Virus record (IMG/VR): IMGVR_UViG_3300048009_000104
Location: 1-25,752 of that record
Direction: 5' to 3' (one strand)
Source of the DNA: a virus
DNA length: 25,752 nucleotides
Positions 7,437 through 12,875 of the stretch are shown here, piece after piece. The notes beneath the pieces are model-generated. The model saw only the letters and a list, made by a program, of their open reading frames with translations, was not told the DNA's origin and searched no databases. Made by a program: the position numbers and the translations under genes. The first letter of the stretch is position 1. The number at the start of each line of letters is the position of its first letter.

Positions 7437-7474
7437 GGCGCGCGCATTTATTGTTGCTCCGCAACGTGCGCGCC
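7437..7474 (+). other. GC-rich hairpin
   Basis: GGCGCGCGCA (7437-7446) faces TGCGCGCC (7467-7474), and an inner GTTGC/GCAAC stem (7453-7457, 7461-7465) closes a three-base loop. It lies in otherwise moderate-GC non-coding DNA and has no T-run, so it is not an ordinary terminator. Confidence 0.5.
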
Positions 7475-7517
7475 TAATGCTTCTAGTTATCAACGCTATT
7501 GGACTCTGTGTATCGAT

Positions 7518-7602
7518 GCTGCGTCCGCGCTCCCTCGCGCGGGGCAGCACCCCAAGGGGCAGATTGCCATGCTCTTGGGGCATCATGGCGGTACATCCCG
7601 CC
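7518..7602 (+). promoter_or_regulatory. Tandem hairpins in the 5' leader of the early cluster
   Basis: Three successive stems precede the RBS of the 145-aa gene. First, GCTGC plus CCGCGC pair with GCGCGG and GCAGC (7518-7548). Second, CCCCAAG pairs with CTTGGGG (7550-7556 and 7574-7580), with a nested GGCA/TGCC stem. Third, GGCGG pairs with CCGCC (7587-7591 and 7598-7602). AGGAG follows within about 10 bases. The packing suggests a folded leader RNA that could influence translation; no known riboswitch class was recognised. Confidence 0.45.
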
Positions 7603-7622
7603 GATTAACAGGAGACAGACAA

Positions 7623-8060
7623 ATGTCAGACGTAAAACTTTCAGAAGCCACAGTACAGCAACTTACCAACGCCCTGTTGGACACCTTCTCTAATGACTAT
7701 TCAAAAGGTAATAAGGCTGCCGACTTGTGCTACTCAGCGCATAACAGCATCGAATACAAAGAAGGCCAAATGACTAAGTTGAAGGCCGAGATGCAAGAAC
7801 TTCGCAGGCAAGGTGATGGTGCTGATGCCAATGCTGGCGACTCAGATTCCAACGAGATAATCGATGTCACGCTGTCAAGGAAATACCACCTTTACCAGTC
7901 GATGGCTACAGAGCTGGTTGAATTTCAGGCGCATCTGGACGCAGCACAAGTTGCACACAAGAAGCACAAAGGCACTAAGTGGATGCCAAAGCCAAAGAAC
8001 TTCGTGAAAGACAACAAGCTCGTTGAAGCATCCGCCATAGACGCTCTTCTCGCATCATAA
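7623..8060 (+). CDS. Unknown early protein with predicted helical regions
   Basis: This 145-aa protein starts MSDVKLSEATVQQLTNALLD behind CAGGAG at good spacing. The frame is open upstream to 7431, but that part overlaps the leader hairpins and lacks an RBS. The sequence is polar and rich in Lys, Glu and Ala, with a probable helix in YKEGQMTKLKAEMQELRRQ and another in the second half (LYQSMATELVEFQAHLDAAQ). I recognise no family. It is the first gene of the early rightward cluster and is followed by a strong terminator, so it may be expressed as a separate abundant transcript. Confidence 0.75.
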   Translation: MSDVKLSEATVQQLTNALLDTFSNDYSKGNKAADLCYSAHNSIEYKEGQMTKLKAEMQELRRQGDGADANAGDSDSNEIIDVTLSRKYHLYQSMATELVEFQAHLDAAQVAHKKHKGTKWMPKPKNFVKDNKLVEASAIDALLAS

Positions 8061-8068
8061 TCCAACTA

Positions 8069-8097
8069 GGGTGGGGTTCAAGCCTCACCCTTTTTTT
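8069..8097 (+). terminator. Strong rho-independent terminator
   Basis: GGGTGGGG (8069-8076) pairs with CCTCACCC (8083-8090) over eight positions with one G-T wobble and a six-base loop, followed by seven T. It lies directly after the 145-aa gene and should end most transcription there or act with partial read-through into the next genes. Confidence 0.85.
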
Positions 8098-8111
8098 CTA
8101 CGGAGCTAATC

Positions 8112-8315
8112 ATGTATCAGTTATTCGTGCGCGAGTATGCCAAACCCTCTTCATCTTATCAGCCAGCGCGTCATCTACTGGACCATTTAGTGGCTGAGGA
8201 TTCTTCTTGGGACAGGATACGAGCCGCAGAGATTGCACTGCAAAACAAACTTCACAAACAGTGGCGTCTACGGTGGCGCAAAGCTGAAACATTCATCACA
8301 TCCACAGGCTACTGA
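8112..8315 (+). CDS. Small unknown protein (67 aa)
   Basis: A 67-aa ORF starts MYQLFVREYAKPSSSYQPA with CGGAG six bases upstream of the ATG. It contains DSSWDRIRAAEIALQNKLHK and a basic end (WRLRWRKAETF). It looks like a short helical, positively charged protein. No family was recognised. It lies between two hairpin terminator-like structures. The RBS and codon pattern support it as a real gene, but the function is unknown. Confidence 0.6.
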   Translation: MYQLFVREYAKPSSSYQPARHLLDHLVAEDSSWDRIRAAEIALQNKLHKQWRLRWRKAETFITSTGY

Positions 8316-8339
8316 CGCTTGGAAAAGGGGGGCAACACA

Positions 8340-8376
8340 GGTGGTTCCGCGACTTATCTCCCTTCGTGGGACCACC
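8340..8376 (+). terminator. Hairpin, attenuator or weak terminator
   Basis: GGTGGTTCC (8340-8348) can pair with GGGACCACC (8368-8376) over nine positions including one wobble, around a 19-base loop. The following sequence is T-rich (ATTTTCATTTCATTTATC) but not a pure T-run. It may reduce read-through between the 67-aa and 62-aa genes. Confidence 0.45.
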
Positions 8377-8411
8377 ATTTTCATTTCATTTATCAATTTA
8401 TGGAGGACAAA

Positions 8412-8600
8412 ATGCATACCATTTTAGCAGGGATGATTCTTTCATTCTTCTCACTGATTCTTTCAATTCACTTCGGACTGTCAGCCAATGGCATGGGCTT
8501 CATGGGTAGTGTGACTGCCTTCTTTGTAGGCCAATGCATGATGTACCTGCCCATGATTTTGGACACAGGTGCTAACCGCGCACGCAAGAATGTGCGGTGA
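8412..8600 (+). CDS. Small two-helix membrane protein
   Basis: From the ATG at 8412, with GGAGG upstream, the product has 62 residues and starts MHTILAGMILSFFSLILSIH. Two hydrophobic segments cover roughly residues 3-21 and 28-50, ending in a polar basic tail (NRARKNVR). This is a likely inner-membrane protein with both ends on the same side. It is in an early cluster, so superinfection exclusion or control of host membrane functions is conceivable, but nothing in the sequence shows it. A holin is less likely because the lysis genes are elsewhere. Confidence 0.65.
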   Translation: MHTILAGMILSFFSLILSIHFGLSANGMGFMGSVTAFFVGQCMMYLPMILDTGANRARKNVR

Positions 8601-8631
8601 CAAAACTCAATTCAAATGCAGAGGTAACGTG

Positions 8632-9009
8632 ATGCATAAAGAAATCGAATCCATCCTTGCATCAGTCAGCACTATCACTGGTTACACAGAGCATGAACTG
8701 CTCTCACCACGGCGTGCTGCTGGTTTAGCTACAGCCAGACAGTACGTCTACTGGATGGCAGTACAACACACTCGCCTGTCATACACACGCATTGGTGTCG
8801 AACTCTACAAAGATCACACCACGATTATGTACGGCTACAAACAAGCACAGTTAAAGCTGAACAACACTGTGTTTCGTTTCCAACTTGATGAGATTGTTCA
8901 GCACTGGAGATCTAACTATGGACGGCCTGACAACACCAGAATACAAGAGCGCGTACGCATTTCCAATTCAGATGATGGACATGCATATCCAAGTACCAGA
9001 CGACAGTAA
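8632..9009 (+). CDS. Stand-alone DnaA domain IV-like protein
   Basis: The 125-aa protein starts MHKEIESILASVSTITGYTE behind GAGGT. Residues about 20-70 match the C-terminal DNA-binding domain of DnaA: ELLSPRRAAGLATARQYVYW, then LSYTRIGVELYKDHTTIMYG, the D-H-T-T signature that contacts the DnaA box. No AAA+ ATPase domain is present. In bacteria this domain binds origin boxes and phage paralogues are known as regulators; here it could modulate the phage or host origin. Its last 92 bases overlap the next gene in another frame, so the tail after about residue 95 (RIQERVRISNSDDGHAYPS) is probably not conserved. Confidence 0.85.
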   Translation: MHKEIESILASVSTITGYTEHELLSPRRAAGLATARQYVYWMAVQHTRLSYTRIGVELYKDHTTIMYGYKQAQLKLNNTVFRFQLDEIVQHWRSNYGRPDNTRIQERVRISNSDDGHAYPSTRRQ

Positions 9010-9823
9010 TCCATACGAGTCTGGCTCTCGCACTCTCACCGTGCCACGTTCACTGCGCACTGCATTGATCCGCACTGACACCAACGAAATCCTTGGCACA
9101 CACGGCAGCAAATACAAGCCAGTGCTACATGATGATGTAGTCAACAGCATGATGGATGCGATCAAAGCAGCCAACATCAGCAATGACTACGAGGTTGACA
9201 TCAAGACCTATGACAATGGTGCCAAGATGAAGGGCGTCATTACGTTTCCCAACGTGCTGATCGAACCGCAGGTAGGTGACTACATCAGGTATCGCATCCC
9301 GTTCTTTAACTCATACGATGCATCATGGGCATTCATGTACTCAGCCGAGGGTGATCGCTTGTGGTGCAGCAACGGATGCTCACACCCACAGATGGTAACT
9401 GTAGGTAAAGTAAAGCACACCACCAACATCAACATCGAAGGTGCTGCTGCTAAGATTACTGCAGCAACAGAAGCATTCCATGGTTCCGAAGATCAGTGGC
9501 GCACCTATGCCAAGATCAAAGTCAGCGATGAGCAGGCAACAGCCATGATCAGAGCAACGCTATGCAAGTACAACAAGTCAGTCACTGGCGTAGAGGACAA
9601 GATCAACGAGGTGCAGTACGCCACACTGATGCGTGCATGGGATGATGAGAAGCGCAAGCTCGGCATGAACCTGTGGGCTTTGTACAACGCATGCACATGG
9701 TGGGCATCACACCCTGATGTCACACGCACACGCTCACACCCTGACGTAATCAGTCGGCAGCGCAGCGTTGATGTCGCACGCATGATGCAACACAAGCAGT
9801 GGAGAGAATTAGAAGCTGCTTAA
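8918..9823 (+). CDS. DUF932-like phage/plasmid protein
   Basis: From an ATG at 8918 preceded by GGAGATC, the product has 301 residues. It shows LGTHGSKYKPVLHDDVVNSM, FFNSYDASWAFMYSAEGDRL followed by WCSNGCSHP, and later a His/Lys-rich VGKVKHTTN segment. Similar order, with N-S-H/Y-D-G-S, R-x-V/W-C-S-N-G and K-H-T, occurs in DUF932 proteins of phages and plasmids, whose role is uncertain but linked to replication or recombination. An upstream start at 8885 is possible but lacks the RBS. The gene overlaps the DnaA-like gene by 92 bases. Confidence 0.78.
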   Translation: MDGLTTPEYKSAYAFPIQMMDMHIQVPDDSNPYESGSRTLTVPRSLRTALIRTDTNEILGTHGSKYKPVLHDDVVNSMMDAIKAANISNDYEVDIKTYDNGAKMKGVITFPNVLIEPQVGDYIRYRIPFFNSYDASWAFMYSAEGDRLWCSNGCSHPQMVTVGKVKHTTNINIEGAAAKITAATEAFHGSEDQWRTYAKIKVSDEQATAMIRATLCKYNKSVTGVEDKINEVQYATLMRAWDDEKRKLGMNLWALYNACTWWASHPDVTRTRSHPDVISRQRSVDVARMMQHKQWRELEAA

Positions 9824-9844
9824 TTCAAATGATTGGAGATCATA

Positions 9845-10135
9845 ATGCACGCAACTATCAGAACAGCAAGCAACCCTTGCATCAGACGCGTAGTCTTTGA
9901 CGGTTTCACAACACTGATGATCACAACTGTTGAAGGTGCCAAGTTCTACATCGAATGCACCGAGGACAAGTTCCAACTGCATGAGCATACAGCAACATTA
10001 GCTGATGAAGATGTACCCAATGAGTACAACAGGCTGCATATGCCATTGCTCATGCCGCAAGTAACAGACGAGGACATCTACAAGATGAACCTCGAAAACC
10101 TAGCAATAGAAGTTGCTGGCATCAGTTCCTATTGA
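9845..10135 (+). CDS. Unknown small early protein (96 aa)
   Basis: A 96-aa product starts MHATIRTASNPCIRRVVFDG with TTGGAGATC just before the ATG. It looks like a small beta-rich domain (FTTLMITTVEGAKFYIECTE) with an acidic second half (DEDVPNEYNRL). No family was recognised. It is the last gene of the early cluster and ends next to a hairpin that also serves the repressor on the other strand. Confidence 0.7.
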   Translation: MHATIRTASNPCIRRVVFDGFTTLMITTVEGAKFYIECTEDKFQLHEHTATLADEDVPNEYNRLHMPLLMPQVTDEDIYKMNLENLAIEVAGISSY

Positions 10136-10186
10136 TCATTGATAACGACACGGATACGGAGTCGGCACCGTGGCAAGACCGTGACG

Positions 10187-10208
10187 CTAGGCAAGACCTG
10201 ATGCCTAG
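10187..10208. terminator. Shared hairpin between convergent early and repressor genes
   Basis: CTAGGC (10187-10192) pairs perfectly with GCCTAG (10203-10208) around a 10-base loop, followed on the plus strand by AACTTTAT. The stem includes the repressor stop codon (10205-10207). It can stop transcription from both sides, although T-runs are short. GGCAAGACC occurs twice just upstream and in the loop (10172-10180 and 10190-10198). Confidence 0.45.
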
Positions 10209-10819
10209 AACTTTATCATTGCTTGCTTAACCTTGCCAATCAATCGCTTACCTACATCCTTAGCTTTTATTGGCGACCAAAATTCTTGCCCAACATGACT
10301 GAATTGTTCGGGCATAACCCGAGCATCGGCTGGATAACAAGCCAATAAATCATTACGATATTCAGCACACATAAGCCCAATTGATTTGCTTTTATACAAA
10401 ACAATATCGCCTTCATCTACATCTTGGAAAGATTTTTTAGGTTCGACTACAACAGTAGAATGTCCGACAATGCCTCTGGCACCCATGCCTGTCCATTCAC
10501 CCATCTGATAGATTTCTACGTTATCGTCATCAATTACGATCATATCAATAACTAACCCCTCTGCATCGTAGACGGGTCTTTTGATATAGGTTGTCTGTTG
10601 GCAACCTGTATTCAAAAGTGGAGGAAACGAACCAGCCACAGCAGCCAGCTTTGCAAGGGTTCTTGCACTTGGAATAAACTTGGAATCAGAATTAAGAAAC
10701 CGAGTTATGTTACTGGTAGATGTGCCTGCACGGTTGGCCCATCCATTAGCTGTCCAATTGTGGTTAGCCATAACGGTACGCATCCATACGCGTATGGCTT
10801 TCCTTTCATCCTGTTCCAC
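10205..10819 (-). CDS. Prophage repressor: HTH plus S24-like C-terminal domain
   Basis: From a GTG at 10819, placed six bases after AAGGAG, the product has 204 residues. The N-terminal part has an HTH: WTANGWANRAGTSTSNITRF, then IPSARTLAKLAAVAG. The C-terminal part resembles the S24/LexA fold (DVDEGDIVLYKSKSIGLM, then DVGKRLIGKV) but I see no S-M after a G-D/N step and no VKR catalytic Lys. So it may be S24-like without autocleavage. An ATG at 10837 would add six residues but has no RBS. It is divergent from Cro and most probably keeps lysogeny by binding the palindromic sites nearby. Confidence 0.85.
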   Translation of the reverse strand: MEQDERKAIRVWMRTVMANHNWTANGWANRAGTSTSNITRFLNSDSKFIPSARTLAKLAAVAGSFPPLLNTGCQQTTYIKRPVYDAEGLVIDMIVIDDDNVEIYQMGEWTGMGARGIVGHSTVVVEPKKSFQDVDEGDIVLYKSKSIGLMCAEYRNDLLACYPADARVMPEQFSHVGQEFWSPIKAKDVGKRLIGKVKQAMIKF

Positions 10820-10944
10820 AGCTGTCTCCTTGTGCATAAATACATGGATACAGCAGACCCGCATGCTTTGTCATTAAGCATAAATGCATAAAAGCACATT
10901 GGATTCACTTGTGCAATATGCATTAATGCAATACAATATCTCGT
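10820..10944. promoter_or_regulatory. Immunity operator region with four or five TGCATWWATGCA sites
   Basis: Variants of the 12-bp palindrome are TGCATAAATACA (10833-10844), AGCATAAATGCA (10877-10888), TGCATAAAAGCA (10885-10896, overlapping the previous one) and the perfect TGCATTAATGCA (10919-10930); GTGCAATATGCA (10911-10922) is weaker. They lie between the divergent repressor and Cro genes, as expected for OR-like operators. Repressor and Cro probably compete here. Which protein prefers which site cannot be told from sequence. Confidence 0.7.
10909..10937 (+). promoter_or_regulatory. Rightward Cro promoter (PR-like), leaderless
   Basis: TTGTGC (10909-10914) and TACAAT (10932-10937) are separated by 17 bases, and the perfect palindrome fills most of the spacer. 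The -10 ends 7 bases before the Cro ATG, so the first transcribed base is at or beside the start codon; no Shine-Dalgarno is present. A bound repressor would cover the spacer and -10. Confidence 0.65.
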
Positions 10945-11145
10945 ATGGATACTTATTTTGAGACACTACAAGCAGTAGCAGACAGGCTAGATGTTGATTT
11001 GAGAACGGCATTCTCTGTGTCAGGTGTGCCAATCAGTACCTTCTATCGATCAGCGCAGCGTAATGACATGCGACACAAAACAGCAATGAAGGTGTTGAAT
11101 GCAATCAAGAACATTCACGCATCTAAAGAATCCTGTGCTGGTTGA
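10945..11145 (+). CDS. Cro-like small HTH repressor
   Basis: This 66-aa protein starts MDTYFETLQAVADRLDVDLR. The middle, RTAFSVSGVPISTFYRSAQR, fits an HTH, with the second helix S-T-F-Y-R as the likely recognition helix. A last helix follows (KTAMKVLNAIKNI). Small size, divergent orientation from the repressor and first position in the rightward early operon make it the functional counterpart of lambda Cro. In lambda this protein represses the repressor promoter and favours lytic growth; the same is inferred here. Its promoter overlaps the operator and the mRNA appears leaderless. Confidence 0.8.
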   Translation: MDTYFETLQAVADRLDVDLRTAFSVSGVPISTFYRSAQRNDMRHKTAMKVLNAIKNIHASKESCAG

Positions 11146-11359
11146 TCCAAACTGGCACGCGATTGTTACTTACTTAGTCGATGCACGACACAAGAAAGAT
11201 CTATCTCAGGAAGCACTAGCCCATGAGATCGGATGTGCATCCAGCCTGATACACAAGTGGGAGCAATTCAAACGGCTTCCGTCAGGCTTTCTGTTTCTCT
11301 GCTGGTTACAGGCATTGGATTGTGAAGTCGAAATTAAACACAAAGGGCAGGAAAGCTAA
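11099..11359 (+). CDS. XRE-like HTH protein in the cII position
   Basis: The 86-aa ORF has a clear HTH: DLSQEALAHEIGCASSLIHK, followed by WEQFKRLPSGFLFLCWLQAL. The pattern L-S-Q-E-x-L-A-x-x-I-G-x-x-x-S-x-I-x-K-W-E is classical XRE. The ATG at 11099 has AAGGTG before it and overlaps cro by 47 bases; a GTG at 11135 overlapping the cro stop is an alternative and would begin nearer the domain. By position it may be a second switch regulator, like cII, but it is not a CII homologue by sequence. Function as a DNA-binding regulator is likely. Confidence 0.75.
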   Translation: MQSRTFTHLKNPVLVDPNWHAIVTYLVDARHKKDLSQEALAHEIGCASSLIHKWEQFKRLPSGFLFLCWLQALDCEVEIKHKGQES

Positions 11360-11636
11360 ATGTAATCTGTGCGAGAAGCACGTTCACGATTTTGTTTGCC
11401 CATTAAAATCAACCAATCCTGTCAGACACTACACGATCTGCCTTGATTGTTATGAGAGGGACACATGGCAAGCAAGGCTCGCGCAAAAGGAAACTACCAC
11501 GAAAACTATTTCGTCAAACTCTTCAAAGAGTGGGCGATCAAGGTCAAGAAGCAACCACTCTCAGGCAGCTTGGGAGGAGAGTATAGCGGAGACCTCATCA
11601 TCGAACTCAACGGACAACGCTTGGTGGTGGAAGTAA
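11322..11636 (+). CDS. Zinc-ribbon-like protein with a long overlapping tail
   Basis: A GTG-start frame gives 104 aa. The first half has CNLCEKHVHDFVC and ICLDCYERDTW; that is C-x2-C and C-x2-C, a plausible zinc ribbon. The second half, rich in Ser and Thr, is encoded over the start of the resolvase gene in another frame for 172 bases and looks like a by-product of that overlap. The Zn part resembles short zinc-finger proteins adjacent to phage nucleases. No RBS is obvious. I trust the first 48 or so residues more than the tail. Confidence 0.55.
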   Translation: MKSKLNTKGRKAKCNLCEKHVHDFVCPLKSTNPVRHYTICLDCYERDTWQARLAQKETTTKTISSNSSKSGRSRSRSNHSQAAWEESIAETSSSNSTDNAWWWK

Positions 11637-11785
11637 AGTACCGCAAAGCAAGCAGCTTTCCCTCTCCCTTCACTGTCCTCAACAACCGCAACGCTGCAAT
11701 CTACAAGCGTGGCAACGGCACCGATCCCAAGTGGGTGCTGATACTACCCGACTACATAGTCGAAAAGATCTGGAGATCACAATGA
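11465..11785 (+). CDS. Resolvase-like PD-(D/E)XK nuclease
   Basis: This 106-aa protein starts MASKARAKGNYHENYFVKLF. The active-site pattern is Glu13, then GGEYSGDLII (Asp43) and VVEVKYRK (Glu56, Lys58), i.e. E..D..E-x-K, with a preceding Ser-Gly-rich loop. This matches Hjc-like Holliday junction resolvases, though VRR-NUC or other nucleases of the same fold cannot be excluded. It is set among replication and recombination genes and likely trims or resolves branched replication intermediates before packaging. Four bases overlap with the next gene (ATGA). Confidence 0.82.
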   Translation: MASKARAKGNYHENYFVKLFKEWAIKVKKQPLSGSLGGEYSGDLIIELNGQRLVVEVKYRKASSFPSPFTVLNNRNAAIYKRGNGTDPKWVLILPDYIVEKIWRSQ

Positions 11786-12402
11786 GTTTTGTCATCATGG
11801 GCAAAGTCTATGCCACTGATGTTGGTGACTCGCTTGCTAAGTTTGTGCTGCTCGTACTAGCAGAACATGCCGACAACGATTCACACATCTGCTGGCCCAG
11901 CTTATCCCGCATACAATCTATCACGCATCTGTCACGCCAATCAGTAGTCAACAAGCTAGACTATCTGACCAGTCGTGGCTTCATACAACGTGAGCGTGGA
12001 CACAAAGGGCAGTCCACCAGATATACTATCCTAGTCCACCAGCTAGACCAGGGTAGTCAACCAGCTAGACCCGAACCTGTCAGTAAACCTAATAACAATA
12101 GCAGTAGCCAGCCGATCCCGCATGATTGGGTTGCTAGTGAAGAGTTGCGTGCTGCTGTAGATGCATTACCAAATCTTGAGGAGATCGATCATGACATTGA
12201 AGAAGCTCAGTTCCGTAGCTACTGGCAAGAGCGCGGCGGCACCAACGCAGACTGGGACGCTAAATACAAATGGTTTATCAAACGCCATCGTACCAAGCAG
12301 CCAGATGCGCCAAGCAGCTTTAACCAAGCTCGTTCAACTAAAGCCAGACGAGACAGTGGATCAACTGGTATCTGGCATGATGTCGCTAGGGGTGTTGGTT
12401 GA
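11782..12402 (+). CDS. Phage replication initiator with winged HTH (O-like)
   Basis: A 206-aa protein from an ATG at 11782 preceded by GGAGATC. The N-terminal domain is a winged helix with SLAKFVLLVLAEHADNDSHI, the W-P-S-L element CWPSLSRIQSITHLSRQSVV, and NKLDYLTSRGFIQRERG. A Pro/Ser/Asn-rich linker (about 100-130) leads to a C-terminal part FRSYWQERGGTNADWDAKYK, typical of HTH_36-type replication proteins. By analogy to lambda O it binds the origin and recruits a helicase. No phage helicase or primase is visible, so the host replisome is probably recruited. Confidence 0.8.
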   Translation: MSFVIMGKVYATDVGDSLAKFVLLVLAEHADNDSHICWPSLSRIQSITHLSRQSVVNKLDYLTSRGFIQRERGHKGQSTRYTILVHQLDQGSQPARPEPVSKPNNNSSSQPIPHDWVASEELRAAVDALPNLEEIDHDIEEAQFRSYWQERGGTNADWDAKYKWFIKRHRTKQPDAPSSFNQARSTKARRDSGSTGIWHDVARGVG

Positions 12403-12826
12403 GCCACGCATGGTTACACGCTTCCCTGACAATGGTGTGCGTATCACAATCACACATTATGATGTGCATACCACGCGCGACATTACAGATGAGCGTGTCA
12501 ATCAATCTATTGAGCGTGCCATGCTGTCGCTCACACCCATGCCAGAAGATGATATGTACAAAAACCTGCAAGCCACAGTCATGCTCATGGCTAAGCCAGC
12601 AGGTGAGAGTGCTGATGATCTGAAGATGCGCTTGCAACTGCTGGTCAAGAACATGGCTGACTGGCCTGCTGATATCTTTTTGGCTGCACTTAAAGCAGTA
12701 GCAGAAACCAACAAGTTCTTTCCTGCGTTTGCAGAGTTTCACAAGCACTATTCTACTCACATTCGCAAGCGCAGACTTATACTTGAAGCATTGCATAAAT
12801 ACAAAAATCAGCACGTTTTGTCTTGA
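12377..12826 (+). CDS. Replication helper-like protein downstream of the O-like initiator
   Basis: The product is about 149 aa from an ATG at 12377; the start is uncertain. Alternatives are 12305 (173 aa) and 12410 (138 aa), none with a strong RBS, and the frame overlaps the initiator at its upstream end. The C-terminal half, KMRLQLLVKNMADWPADIFL followed by AALKAVAETNKFFPAFAEFH, resembles a segment I know from small phage proteins next to initiators (L-x-D-x-P-A-x-x-x-x-A-x-x..F-x-P-A-x-A-E). Position parallels lambda P, a helicase loader. Similarity in position is not proof. The gene is likely real. Confidence 0.65.
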   Translation: MMSLGVLVEPRMVTRFPDNGVRITITHYDVHTTRDITDERVNQSIERAMLSLTPMPEDDMYKNLQATVMLMAKPAGESADDLKMRLQLLVKNMADWPADIFLAALKAVAETNKFFPAFAEFHKHYSTHIRKRRLILEALHKYKNQHVLS

Positions 12827-12852
12827 TTGTTGTGCATTTATGCATATATAAT
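12792..12852 (+). promoter_or_regulatory. Repressor-controlled promoter of the recombination genes
   Basis: TTGATT (12823-12828) and a perfect TATAAT (12847-12852) are 18 bases apart. TGCATTTATGCA (12833-12844) sits in the spacer, two bases before the -10. A second variant, TGCATAAATACA, at 12792-12803 is identical to the one at 10833-10844. This is the best match to sigma-70 in the window. It lies 24 bases upstream of the exonuclease ATG. Confidence 0.75.
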
Positions 12853-12875
12853 AAACCTAACGATTGGAGATCGAT

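Larger units (their letters stand above)
7087..7622. other. 536-bp non-coding region, structured; candidate origin and/or long leader
   Basis: No convincing gene is found between the leftward terS and the rightward early cluster. The right half is rich in hairpins (listed separately). A site one mismatch from a DnaA box, TTATCGACA, reads on the minus strand at 7392-7400. Divergent gene starts on both sides mean at least two promoters should lie here, but I found no clear -35/-10 pair. Because a DnaA-domain gene lies just downstream, a replication origin is conceivable; this is inference. Confidence 0.4.

Noticed and set aside
7431-7622. Upstream extension of the 145-aa early gene
   Set aside because: It runs through the hairpin-rich leader with no RBS; the ATG at 7623 has a strong one.
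8412-8600. Holin call for the early two-helix membrane protein
   Set aside because: It is in the early rightward cluster, far from endolysin, and the lysis cassette has a better holin candidate.
12386-12814. 142-codon minus-strand frame opposite the replication helper
   Set aside because: Cys/His-rich by chance; antisense to a likely gene and without an RBS.
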